Assembly: GCF_003014595.1 (NCBI RefSeq)
Contig: NZ_PYGK01000002.1
Coordinates: forward strand, 124,001-188,000
Source of the DNA: Chitinophaga ginsengisoli
GTDB lineage: Bacteria; Bacteroidota; Bacteroidia; Chitinophagales; Chitinophagaceae
DNA length: 64,000 bases
Direction: 5' to 3'
The position numbers and the translations under genes are program-made. The notes below the pieces were generated by a model. The model was not told the DNA's origin, made no database searches, and saw only the letters and a program-made list of their open reading frames with translations. This document shows, one piece after another, positions 55,244-63,837 of the stretch (positions within the stretch are counted from its first letter, which is position 1; the number at the start of each line of letters is the position of its first letter).

Positions 55244-55969
55244 ATGATGATATTCCCTCCCTTCGCTATCGAGCTACTCGTTCTGCTGATCTTGAGCGTC
55301 ATTATGTTCATCTGTATCAGGGAAAAAAAGCTGACCGTACCCGCCGCCCTGCTGGCAGGTCTGATCGGTGCTGTTACTTTCCTGGGTACAAGCTGGGTCG
55401 GTTTACTTTCATTGCTCCTGTTTTTTATACTAGGTGTATGGGCCACTTCTCACCGGAAAGATCTGAAGGCCAGACTAACGGCCGAAGGCATCCATCCCGA
55501 AGGCCGGAAAGCCAGCCAGGTCTTTGCCAATGGTGGTGTAGCGGGCATTGCATCATTTATAGCCTGTCTGGATCCTTCACGTCTAGCCTTATACGAACTA
55601 ATGGTTGCCGCCAGCCTGGCATCTGCGCTGGCTGATACTTTGTCGTCCGAACTGGGTATGGTATACGGCCGCAACTTCTACAATATCTGGAGTTTCAAAA
55701 GAGACACCAAAGGTCTGGATGGTGTTGTCAGCCTCGAAGGAACACTAATCGGTGCTGTCGGTGCAGGTCTGATTGCACTGTTATATGCCGGCTTTGATAA
55801 AACGGGGATTATTGTCTTGTTGGCGGGTATACTGGGCAATCTGGTTGATTCCGTACTCGGCGCAACACTGGAACGCAATAAATATATCGGAAATGATGTG
55901 GTGAATTTCCTCAATACCTTGTTTGCCGCAATTTTTGCCGGAGCATATTATGTCCTGCTGCAGCTGTAG
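55244..55969 (+). CDS. DUF92 family integral membrane protein
   Basis: A 241-residue protein with about six transmembrane helices and the family's conserved blocks: RKASQVFANGGVAGIASFIA, AASLASALADTLSSELG and LEGTLIGAVGAGLIALLY, then GNLVDSVLGATLER. DUF92 is related to the phytyl-phosphate kinase VTE6 and to dolichol-kinase/CDP-diglyceride synthase-like membrane enzymes, so a prenyl-phosphate or lipid role is likely but unproven here. Start is ATG 55244 (an adjacent ATG follows). Confidence 0.9.
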   Translation: MMIFPPFAIELLVLLILSVIMFICIREKKLTVPAALLAGLIGAVTFLGTSWVGLLSLLLFFILGVWATSHRKDLKARLTAEGIHPEGRKASQVFANGGVAGIASFIACLDPSRLALYELMVAASLASALADTLSSELGMVYGRNFYNIWSFKRDTKGLDGVVSLEGTLIGAVGAGLIALLYAGFDKTGIIVLLAGILGNLVDSVLGATLERNKYIGNDVVNFLNTLFAAIFAGAYYVLLQL

Positions 55970-56178
55970 CAGATTGACTATTGAAACCATTCTTCTTTGA
56001 GCACTCTGCAATCTTTTTCAGGAACGTTTCAGCACTGAACAGGATGCTGTGCCAAACACACATCCCCAAAGAAATAACCATGTTGCTGTCATAAGATGGG
56101 ATCAGGGTAGTTCAATTTATCCATTTTTTTTGTTAAATTCATTATGAGCAAGCATCATTACACCCAAACAGCTTTATC

Positions 56179-56754
56179 ATGTCCACGCTTATTGATCATA
56201 AAACGACGGTATTTGATAAGTTCCCCACCATACGCACTCCACACCTGGAACTTGTCCAGATCACCGAAAAACATGCCCATGACCTGTTTAAGATATTATG
56301 CGACAAACAGGTGAGTCAATACTATAACCTCCTGCCTCCGGAAGATGAAAACGACTGCCAACGTCTTATCGATTACTTCCGTGAACGCTTCAAATCAAAA
56401 TCCGCCATCAGATGGGGGATCCAACAGAACGACAATAACGAAATTATTGGTACCGTGGGTTTCAATCACTTCACCAAAAAACACCGGGCCAATATCGGGT
56501 ACGACCTGCAATATTCATACTGCAACAAGGATGTCATTGCAGAAGCCCTGTATGCCGTTATCAGCTTCGGCTTCTTTGCGCTGGATATTAACCGTATTGA
56601 AGTAGAAGTCATGGAAGGCAATGATCTATCCATAGAATTGCTGAACAGGATAGGTTTCAAACAGGAAGGTACCCTCAGACAATGGCATTACTGGGACGAC
56701 AAACATTATGATATGCTGATGTTCTCTCTCCTGCGATCAGACGGAGAGGCATAA
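56179..56754 (+). CDS. GNAT family N-acetyltransferase (RimJ/RimL type)
   Basis: A 191-residue acetyltransferase of the ribosomal-protein-type subgroup: FPTIRTPHLELVQITEKHAH at the start, NEIIGTVGFNHFTKKHRANI in the middle, and the motif LDINRIEVEVMEGNDLSIEL then LNRIGFKQEGTLRQWHYWDD. The final block is typical of RimJ/RimL-like enzymes that acetylate N-terminal or small amines. Substrate unknown. Followed by a strong terminator. Confidence 0.92.
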   Translation: MSTLIDHKTTVFDKFPTIRTPHLELVQITEKHAHDLFKILCDKQVSQYYNLLPPEDENDCQRLIDYFRERFKSKSAIRWGIQQNDNNEIIGTVGFNHFTKKHRANIGYDLQYSYCNKDVIAEALYAVISFGFFALDINRIEVEVMEGNDLSIELLNRIGFKQEGTLRQWHYWDDKHYDMLMFSLLRSDGEA

Positions 56755-56773
56755 GTAACCACCTCTTTTCACA

Positions 56774-56815
56774 AAATCCCGTAAACCAGGTTGACTGGTT
56801 TACGGGATTTTTTTT
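56774..56815 (+). terminator. Rho-independent terminator of the GNAT gene
   Basis: Arms at 56774-56789 and 56795-56810 pair perfectly over 16 bp (AAATCCCGTAAACCAG) around a 5-base loop and are followed by a T-run. Confidence 0.95.
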
Positions 56816-56938
56816 ATGCCTTCATTTAACAAATACATTATAAATACCATGCGTTAATAACCACTTAAACAAGTGCTTACATAACGCCTATTTTATACTG
56901 TCTGAGCAAAGCTGCTATCATAGCCTATTCAGAGAGAT

Positions 56939-57028
56939 AACCCATATATAACCCATATATAAGCCATATATGCCCCATATATAACCCATATTTAAGAGAT
57001 ATGGATTATATATGGGTTATATATGGTT
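56939..57028. repeat. 11-bp iterons with a large inverted repeat
   Basis: Five direct copies of an 11-base unit close to AACCCATATAT start at 56939, 56950, 56961, 56972 and 56983. After a short gap, the inverse motif appears twice at 57006-57028. The 23-base right arm is the reverse complement of 56939-56962 apart from one base, so the block can form a large hairpin or cruciform. The 11-bp period is about one DNA turn. The block lies 135 bp upstream of the gene at 57163. Confidence 0.8.
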
Positions 57029-57162
57029 AGACCATGGTTTATAAATAAATTACAGAAGATATTTACTTAAATTAGCAGCATGTTTAAAGTACGTTAGCTT
57101 CAATCTGAGAACCGCAAGCCATACCCCATTTATACACCATTTAAAAAGTTAATTCCCTTATT

Positions 57163-57954
57163 ATGGCCATTATGAATAATAAGATGTTGGACATCTCCGG
57201 AGGTTTAGGGTCGTTCAGCTTCTACAAACGGAGAGACTCCGACAAGGTTATTTTACGCACTAAAGGAGGCGCCACCAGGAAACAGATCCAGAAGTCGCCG
57301 AAATTTGCGCTGACACGCCTCAACAATGAAGAATTTGGAGACGCAGCAAGAGGTGGCTGCGGCATTCGCCTGGCGATATTTCATATCCGGCATCTGGCAG
57401 ATTATAATTTTACACCTCCGATGAATGCGTTATGCAGGTCTATTATGAAGATGGATACGACCAGGGAACTGGGCATGAGAAGGTTGGAGTTTTCGGAATA
57501 CCGCCATTTGCTGGATGGGTTTAATCTCAACAAACGGCACCCCTTCAACAATGTCGTAAAGCCTCCCGTTTACTGTACGATAGACCGCAATACCTCCAGT
57601 GCTACCGTTCAACTTCCCGAGCTGACTCCGGGCATTAACCTGTCATTACCATGGCAATATCCCATGTACAGGATTATAATGTCCATTGGTATTCTTTCGG
57701 ACGGCGGTGCTGACAGCGATTATGCAGCCAGCCGCCCCATGTTGATCAATCAGCCTGTTACGACGGCCTGGCGTTTAGCAGCACAGGCATATAAAGCAGA
57801 AACGATCGTGCTGCAGCCGGAGACCTTAAAAAAGTTGTCTGCCGATGAAACACTGGTAGTATCCATCGGCATTGAAATGGGCACACTGATCTCCGACGCC
57901 GTGATCGAGCGGGTAAAACGTGCAGGTAGTGGAAAGATCCTGATAACAGGATAA
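57163..57954 (+). CDS. Unrecognised cytosolic protein downstream of iterons
   Basis: A 263-residue protein with no signal peptide or membrane helix. It begins MAIMNNKMLDISGGLGSFSF and has a basic N-terminal region (LRTKGGATRKQIQKSPKFAL) followed by a mixed alpha/beta part (PELTPGINLSLPWQYPMYRI) and ends VKRAGSGKILITG. The glycine/lysine-rich opening resembles families of lineage-specific Bacteroidota proteins of unknown role that may occur in several copies per genome; I do not assign a function. It converges on the barrel-protein gene 30 bp away. The iteron block upstream may be its control region. Confidence 0.7.
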   Translation: MAIMNNKMLDISGGLGSFSFYKRRDSDKVILRTKGGATRKQIQKSPKFALTRLNNEEFGDAARGGCGIRLAIFHIRHLADYNFTPPMNALCRSIMKMDTTRELGMRRLEFSEYRHLLDGFNLNKRHPFNNVVKPPVYCTIDRNTSSATVQLPELTPGINLSLPWQYPMYRIIMSIGILSDGGADSDYAASRPMLINQPVTTAWRLAAQAYKAETIVLQPETLKKLSADETLVVSIGIEMGTLISDAVIERVKRAGSGKILITG

Positions 57955-57984
57955 TAAAAGCGCTGGCATAAGAGCACCACAATG

Positions 57985-60552
57985 CTAGAACCTGAAACCG
58001 GCAGTAATATAGGGCAGCGCTCCTTCTTCAGAGATGCCGACCGCTGCCTGTATCAGGAACAGCTCTACTGGTATGATGTAGATACCACCTCCATAACCGT
58101 CATGCCATCTGGTGGAAGATTGATTAGGCATCCAGACACGGCCCAGATCATTAAATCCGATCAGGCCTACACTGCCCGGCAAAAGGTAAGATGTGAAGTC
58201 AAATAATTTCAGGCGTAGTTCAAAGTTGTGATAGACGGCAGTCTTTCCGACGAAACGGTTGGTATGGAAGCCGCGAAGGACCTGTGTACCACCTATGGAC
58301 ATCATCTGGAAATAAGCAGGATCGCCGAAAGTGGTACCCGCGGCAATACGATTCGCCATTACCAACGTGGAATCGCCAATCAGGGGAATATAAAAGCTGA
58401 AGTCAGACGTGAGTTTGCCGTACCTTTTATTTTCCCTGTTCGTTTGCTGCATACCTGTTAGCTCCGTATGCCAGGTGATCCCTTTGCGCGGCATCATACC
58501 CGGATTGCGGGTATCTGCCTCAATAGCGGTCACCAGACCGGCGTAAAAGCGGTCGTCAAACACCCTTTCACCCGGGAAAGTAGCATTGTAGGCGCCCAGG
58601 AACTTATGACTATTGTTCGCTTCCCGGCTGGTATAGAACTGTCCGGCAATGCCTCCGCTGACAGTCAGATGATGACCAATATTGCGGTATAGCCTTACAT
58701 CTCCGTTGACCAGGTCATAGCGATTACGGTAATACGTAATTAATTTATCATTTTCATTTACGAAAATAGATTCATTCCCCAATCCGAAGAAGTTACTCAG
58801 GTTGTGCGGTCCGCGGGAAAGAACATTGATACGCAGGTCATTCTTCCCTATCAGCTGCTTAAAATCAGCCAGGTACTGCAACAGGAACGCCTGTCTGCCG
58901 GTCACATAACTCACTATCAGCTGATGCTGTTGTGCGTATGGCTTTTTACGAAAGCCCTGCTTTTCGTACATCATATTGGCACGGAGCATCAGGCCCTGAT
59001 CGGGGTTGTACTGTACGGAGAATAAAGGCCCCAACCTGTCAAACAGGAAACTGCGTTTATCATAGCTATTCACAGATGTATCCGCAGCTGTCCGGATCTT
59101 TGCGTCTCCCTTCGGTGGTATACTATTCTCTTCGTCAGAACGATCGTACACATATAGTCTTCCCTTACGTGGCACATTATCCGCCACAGTGAAACTATCT
59201 ATACCATTCCCTCCTATCATACGTATACGGATAGGCGAGCCCTCATTGCCTGTAACCCTGAACACGTCGCGCCCATCAAGACCGTACAACCGTACTTCTT
59301 TGGTTACCGCAGGATCGAATACCCGTTTATACAGCAGATCATCCGTCGTACCATCCTTCTTCACCTTATAGATAGACACGTCCACCTTTCCGTGTGGCTG
59401 TCGCTGAATATCCAGCAACTCCTGTTTATCAGAAGCCGGAACATCCACATAAATAGACAGGAACTTATAATAGCTGATCGCCTCTTTCTCCAGCTTATTC
59501 CTGCGGGCAATGAAAGCGCTGATGATCCGCTCTCCCGACAAGCGGAAAATCGTGTCCGGCATCAGCATCACCGACTGGCGGATCAGACTATCCGTCAGTG
59601 TAGCCTGGATATAATGCACCTGTTCCCGCCAGTCGTCTTCACTCAGCCCATTCAGGAAATAACGGTCAAAATACCGGGCATTGAAGTTAAAGCCCTTGAT
59701 ATCCCTGATATGGTCGTGATACCCCTGGAACTTGGATTTCAGCCATTGATGGGAGATGATCCAGGGAAACAAGCCGGTAGTATTGTAATATACCTGGTCC
59801 CTGTCGCGAGGCACCGGGGTATAGGTTACTTTCTTCTTATTCTTTTCCCTCTCCCAGCGCCATTGATCCTCATGCCGGTCCCAGTCGCCCAGCAACATAT
59901 CCAGCAGTCTTGCCCTCAGCACGATCTGTTGATTAAGATGCACATCATTGTCCTCTTCCAGCTTGCGCTGTGTTTTGTCTGTATTGTCCGTACGACTGGC
60001 ATCTTCCGGTTCTCGTTCTTCAAACAGGAACACGGCATTGGCAAAGTCCTGCCGGTATTCTCCCAGCGCAGGATCATCGGGTATGTATATGATCTGTGGA
60101 TTGGCATGAGGTATGCCCAGGGCTTCCGCCAGTGGCGGAACGGTCAGCGAGGAATAAGGATGCGCAGTCACCACCTGGTCCTGCAGAATATCTTTCGTAA
60201 TAGTAGCCCTCAGATTTTTAGGCAATCCCCTTTCAGGATATTTCTGAATGGTACGCAGCACCCATTCATGGCCACTGGCGTCTTTTAACCGTAAAGACTT
60301 GGTTTGCAGCCCGCCGCCTCGCTGTTCTATGGTCAATCCTCCCTTCTCTTTCTCCAGGTAAAATACCTTCATCTTTACAGGAGCGGCCCATAGCTTACGG
60401 TAACTCTCTCCAAACAACATACGGTGGAAACCACTTACATTATCATAAGCGGGAGAAATAGCTACGGTAATGCTATCGCCTGCAGGCGTTTGTGCCTGTG
60501 CCGTGGAAATTGCCAGAATAGCCAGGGTAGTAAAAAATCTGTTTAGGCCCAT
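57985..60552 (-). CDS. BamA/TamA-like outer-membrane protein with kinase-like N-terminal motif
   Basis: An 855-residue exported protein (signal peptide ending near residue 20). The C-terminal half is an Omp85-type barrel: SLLFDRLGPLFSVQYNPDQG-like strands, then IGGTQVLRGFHTNRFVGKTA and the end ITAGFRF with terminal Phe. The N-terminal 400 residues form a separate domain with SLRLKDASGHEWVLRTI, then LLDMLLGDWDRHEDQW (Asp223, Asp225, Arg226, His227) and VPRDRDQVYY (Asp250, Asp252). This spacing recalls the catalytic loop and metal-binding Asp of Fam20C/HipA-like kinases. The barrel is well supported; kinase activity is a hypothesis. Confidence 0.85.
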   Translation of the reverse strand: MGLNRFFTTLAILAISTAQAQTPAGDSITVAISPAYDNVSGFHRMLFGESYRKLWAAPVKMKVFYLEKEKGGLTIEQRGGGLQTKSLRLKDASGHEWVLRTIQKYPERGLPKNLRATITKDILQDQVVTAHPYSSLTVPPLAEALGIPHANPQIIYIPDDPALGEYRQDFANAVFLFEEREPEDASRTDNTDKTQRKLEEDNDVHLNQQIVLRARLLDMLLGDWDRHEDQWRWEREKNKKKVTYTPVPRDRDQVYYNTTGLFPWIISHQWLKSKFQGYHDHIRDIKGFNFNARYFDRYFLNGLSEDDWREQVHYIQATLTDSLIRQSVMLMPDTIFRLSGERIISAFIARRNKLEKEAISYYKFLSIYVDVPASDKQELLDIQRQPHGKVDVSIYKVKKDGTTDDLLYKRVFDPAVTKEVRLYGLDGRDVFRVTGNEGSPIRIRMIGGNGIDSFTVADNVPRKGRLYVYDRSDEENSIPPKGDAKIRTAADTSVNSYDKRSFLFDRLGPLFSVQYNPDQGLMLRANMMYEKQGFRKKPYAQQHQLIVSYVTGRQAFLLQYLADFKQLIGKNDLRINVLSRGPHNLSNFFGLGNESIFVNENDKLITYYRNRYDLVNGDVRLYRNIGHHLTVSGGIAGQFYTSREANNSHKFLGAYNATFPGERVFDDRFYAGLVTAIEADTRNPGMMPRKGITWHTELTGMQQTNRENKRYGKLTSDFSFYIPLIGDSTLVMANRIAAGTTFGDPAYFQMMSIGGTQVLRGFHTNRFVGKTAVYHNFELRLKLFDFTSYLLPGSVGLIGFNDLGRVWMPNQSSTRWHDGYGGGIYIIPVELFLIQAAVGISEEGALPYITAGFRF

Positions 60553-60838
60553 GCGGTTGTTTTGTCGGATTGATAAGTTATCTGGATAACATGTCCCTGC
60601 CAGCTCCTCAGCATCAATGTTTGTGCCTGATAACCTTCAGAAGAAACACGAAAAATACGAAATGAAACTAACTCCTACCAAAGAAGACACAAAAATTTCT
60701 ATTTGAAAAAACAGGCAGTTAACCAGTAGTAAGGTCCGCCTTATGCAAAACATGTATTATAGAAACATTGTTCTCTCCCTGCAGGTTCTTTTCCACAGGC
60801 TTCATGTTTATAACAAACGGCATTAACAAAACACAATA

Positions 60839-60957
60839 GGACTCCGTAGGAGTCCCCTTGTTTGTAGCCCGGGGTTGAAAACCCCGGGAACGTGCGTAGC
60901 ACGGGGTTTTCAACCCCGGGGAACGTGTGTCGCCTGGGTTTTCAACCCCGGGGAACG
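60839..60957. repeat. Palindromic repeat cluster, second locus
   Basis: Opens with GGACTCC-GTA-GGAGTCC (60839-60855), then TTGTTTGTAGCCCGGGG and three GC-rich hairpin units of the type GGGGTTGAAAACCCC with variable junctions (CGTGCGTAGCA, CGTGTGTCGCC). It shares the opening palindrome and TTGTTTGTAGC core with the cluster at 15067-15235. It lies between the barrel gene start and the DHA2 gene end. Confidence 0.85.
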
Positions 60958-60990
60958 ACGCCCATCCCCGCCACGTACGCAACGCCCACC

Positions 60991-62550
60991 CTATTCCGGC
61001 ACCGGTACCGGCGCCGCTCTGACAGCACTATTCCGGATAAAGACCACGGACATCAATGCACCGAGGATTCCCAGACATCCGGCTATACGCATAATTTTCT
61101 GATAGGCAGCTACGAAGCTGCTATGATATAGGCGGGTTACTTTTTCTTTATCTGCTTCATTCAATGATGAAGGGGCTTTTGCATTTCCCAGTTCGCCTGT
61201 CTGCTGCATGACGGCCTGCTTACTGGTCTCATTCAGTGGCAATGCGGACAACTCCTGTTTCAGTGAGCCGGAGAAAAACAGGACAGCCAATGCGCCCAGT
61301 ATGGCATTCGCAAATACACCTGCAATACGCGATAAGGCATTATTAATACCGGAGGCTGTTCCGGAGTGCTGATCACTGACAGCACCCATCACGGTTGCCG
61401 TCAGTGGCGCTACGGTAAAAGACATCCCCAGCCCTAATACAACAATACCGGGAAAGAAAGTACTGAAATAGGCGGATGGTCCGGGTGTTTGTCCGACGAA
61501 AGACAACATCAGCAAACCTGTTCCGGCAACGGCGGGGCCAATGGTCAGTAACAGTTTGGGACCATATTTATCTGCCAGCGTTCCGGCAAAGCGGGCCACG
61601 AAGACCATCAGGATGGTAAACGGCAGGAAGGTCAACCCGGATTGCAACTGGTCATATCCCTGCGCCTGTACCAGGTTGAGGGACAGGAACAACATACCAG
61701 CTCCCAATCCGGCGTAGAGAAAGAGTGTCAATAGGTTCGCTCCGGAGAATGTCATGTTCCTGAATAGCGACAGGGGCATCATCGGATGTCTGCTTTTCTG
61801 CTCAATGACGATGAAAGCGGTCAGCAGCAGTAAGCCTGCACCTAATGAAACAGGTACCTCCCAGTTATTAAATCCAATCTCGGGTATGCGCAGGAAACCA
61901 AAAGTAACGGCCGCCAGTCCGAGGGCGATGGCCGCAGCGCCGGGAAAGTCCAGTGTCTTATCATCATCGTCTGCAACACTTTCCTTTACTTTCTTCCAGA
62001 GGATGAGTACTGCCACAATGCCTATGGGCACGTTAATGAAAAAGATATACCGCCAATAGCCGGCATCAGCGAGTGCACCGCCGAGTACTGGTCCGCCGAT
62101 GGTGACGACGGTTGTGAAGGCAGACCAGGTGCCGATGGCTTTACCGCGTTGGTCTTCATTGATGGAGGAAGAAATGAGTGACAGACTACCGGGTATCATC
62201 AATGCTCCGCCGATGCCCTGTAATACTCTGAAGATGATCAGTAACGTCACATTGCCGGCCATTCCACAGGCAGTAGAACCAATAATGAAAATGAGAATAC
62301 CGGTAATGAAGATCCTCTTACGCCCCAACTTATCTCCCAGTGAACCGCCGATTAGCATCAGCGACGCCAGCATTAACAGGTAAGCGTTCAACATCCAGAA
62401 CAGGTCTGTACCGGAGGCATGCATACTTTTCTGGATAGCGGGCAGGACCACATTCAGGGCCGTGCCATCGATAAAGGCCATCGCCGAAGCCATGATCGTT
62501 GATACCATGATCCATTTACCGGATGCACTGGAGAGTGATACTGTTGCCAT
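60991..62550 (-). CDS. MFS transporter, DHA2 (EmrB/QacA) family
   Basis: A 519-residue protein with 14 predicted transmembrane helices. FIDGTALNVVLPAIQ near the start matches the DHA2 motif, and GGSLGDKLGRKRIF (residues 68-81) is MFS motif A; GIGGALMIPGSLSLIS and VTIGGPVLGGALAD (motif C-like) follow. DHA2 proteins export drugs and other small hydrophobic or cationic compounds using the proton gradient. Substrate unknown. No accessory membrane-fusion gene is adjacent in the window. Confidence 0.93.
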   Translation of the reverse strand: MATVSLSSASGKWIMVSTIMASAMAFIDGTALNVVLPAIQKSMHASGTDLFWMLNAYLLMLASLMLIGGSLGDKLGRKRIFITGILIFIIGSTACGMAGNVTLLIIFRVLQGIGGALMIPGSLSLISSSINEDQRGKAIGTWSAFTTVVTIGGPVLGGALADAGYWRYIFFINVPIGIVAVLILWKKVKESVADDDDKTLDFPGAAAIALGLAAVTFGFLRIPEIGFNNWEVPVSLGAGLLLLTAFIVIEQKSRHPMMPLSLFRNMTFSGANLLTLFLYAGLGAGMLFLSLNLVQAQGYDQLQSGLTFLPFTILMVFVARFAGTLADKYGPKLLLTIGPAVAGTGLLMLSFVGQTPGPSAYFSTFFPGIVVLGLGMSFTVAPLTATVMGAVSDQHSGTASGINNALSRIAGVFANAILGALAVLFFSGSLKQELSALPLNETSKQAVMQQTGELGNAKAPSSLNEADKEKVTRLYHSSFVAAYQKIMRIAGCLGILGALMSVVFIRNSAVRAAPVPVPE

Positions 62551-62583
62551 TCACGGAAGTTAGGACAAAAAAGGACGCAGCGC

Positions 62584-62691
62584 TCACTCCGCCTTCCGGC
62601 TGTTAATCGGATTAGCAACAGCCGTCTTCACGGCCTGGAAACCTACAGTACATAAGGTGATCAGCATCGCCAGGGTTCCAGCAAGGCGGGG
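62584..62691 (-). pseudogene. Remnant of an FtsX/MacB-type ABC permease C-terminus
   Basis: A 35-codon minus-strand frame ends in TGA at 62584-62586. Its sequence RLAGTLAMLITLCTVGF, then QAVKTAVANPINSRKAE, matches the last transmembrane helix and tail (QAxKAAxANPxxSLRxE) of Bacteroidota MacB/FtsX-like permeases. Nothing upstream continues it, so the rest of the gene is gone. It lies 34 bp before the DHA2 gene start. Confidence 0.7.
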
Positions 62692-62880
62692 GCATAGTGT
62701 CAAACAGCTGCCAAACAAATACGAGCTACTCAAATCCATTCAGCTTTGAGATGGACATATTCGTTTTTAGACAGAGGAAATGTTGGGAGAAAATTCAAAA
62801 GGGGGTTAAACAATTTGTCTGGTATTATCATATTGGCATGGTTACCATCAGTGCCGTCTTGGTTCAAATACCATTACCAA

Positions 62881-63213
62881 TCAGCACTCTTGCCTATTCT
62901 GCTGATTGACATCAGCTATTTGCAGGTCAGCTTTCGTCAAAGTATCGCTATCGATCAGCTTTCTTACATACCCTTCTTCTGACAAAGGACAGTTCGCCAA
63001 ATCGAGAAAGTCATCTTTCCCGAGATGGCACTGTTTTTTCATTTTAGCTATTAAGTAGTCATTTATATCCTGATCATTATGACTACAATAAGTTTGCAGG
63101 ACATATTTCCCATTATGCCAGAATTCAAGATACTGGTGGTCTCCTCCTGCCTTTACAAACCCCTTACTGAGCAGGTTTCTTATCGTTTTTTGTGATTGTA
63201 ATACCGCCATCAT
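62881..63213 (-). CDS. HicA-like toxin of a toxin-antitoxin pair
   Basis: A 110-residue protein: IRNLLSKGFVKAGGDHQYLE near the start has the Gly-Asp-His core of the HicA/YcfA double-stranded-RNA-binding-type fold, followed by QTYCSHNDQDINDYLI and a FLDLANCPLSEEGYV tail seen in a longer HicA-like variant. HicA toxins are mRNA interferases. The start codon overlaps the stop of the upstream gene in a TAATG, so the two are translationally coupled. Confidence 0.7.
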   Translation of the reverse strand: MMAVLQSQKTIRNLLSKGFVKAGGDHQYLEFWHNGKYVLQTYCSHNDQDINDYLIAKMKKQCHLGKDDFLDLANCPLSEEGYVRKLIDSDTLTKADLQIADVNQQNRQEC

Positions 63214-63650
63214 TAAAAATTTACTTCTTTAATAATAGTATTTAATACTGTTTTGATCCGCTTAATTCTCTCGGACATCTGACTATCCGATAGTTCATTA
63301 TACCGCTGGTAAATAAAGTCAAACTCCTGCGCAAAATCTTGCTCAGCTTCGGCTTCAGTTCTACCGGTAGCGACTATCCCTAATAGCTCGTTCTCGATCA
63401 TAAAGTAGCTATCTTCATGGCGCAGTGTAGAAGACAGCGGAGAATGAAGCAAATAAGTTCTCTGCCCTGCGATAATCGTGTTGGGAGAATACGATAACAT
63501 AGTTGATTGGTTTTTGTTTAATTTAACAACTTGGGTTACTCCATGTTTACCCTTCTGAGGGTCGGTGTTAACTAAACCTGATTCACCATTTGTATTGAAG
63601 GCCATTGGCTGCGCAATAGGCTGGGTGTGGTTTTTCACAATGTGCATCAT
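63213..63650 (-). CDS. Cognate antitoxin candidate
   Basis: From ATG 63650, 145 residues; an upstream in-frame ATG at 63683 would lie before a likely -7 box (TACATTTG at 63673-63680) and is disfavoured. The protein has a hydrophilic N-terminal part and a C-terminal helical block (RTEAEAEQDFAQEFDFIYQR, SERIKRIKTVLNTI) that could bind the toxin. It is not a recognisable HicB. Its TAATG overlap with the toxin gene and order (antitoxin first) fit a type II system. Function inferred from context. Confidence 0.6.
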   Translation of the reverse strand: MMHIVKNHTQPIAQPMAFNTNGESGLVNTDPQKGKHGVTQVVKLNKNQSTMLSYSPNTIIAGQRTYLLHSPLSSTLRHEDSYFMIENELLGIVATGRTEAEAEQDFAQEFDFIYQRYNELSDSQMSERIKRIKTVLNTIIKEVNF

Positions 63651-63672
63651 ACTGTATATTTTATTACAGCAA

Positions 63673-63680
63673 CAAATGTA
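63673..63680 (-). promoter_or_regulatory. -7 element of the toxin-antitoxin operon
   Basis: TACATTTG on the minus strand matches TAnnTTTG and lies 22 bases before the ATG at 63650. It decides the start of the antitoxin gene. No good -33 box is seen. Confidence 0.45.
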
Positions 63681-63837
63681 CAACTCCCCTTCCGGGATAT
63701 TTCAGTTCATTTTGTTCATTCCTCAACTCCTCTCTTCACATTGTTCACTCCATTCACCACTACATTTTCAGCGACACAACTACGGGTATTATTTCAAGGT
63801 CAGCGCATTATTAGGATCGCGTACAACATCCACAGAT

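Noticed and set aside
59392..60288. 298-codon plus-strand frame inside the barrel-protein gene
   Set aside because: Antisense shadow of the Omp85-like gene; composition is artefactual.
60719..60982. Minus-strand 87-codon frame
   Set aside because: It runs through the second palindromic repeat cluster and has no protein-family features.
62697..62909. Plus-strand frames upstream of the toxin gene
   Set aside because: They overlap the end of the HicA-like gene on the other strand and have no family features.
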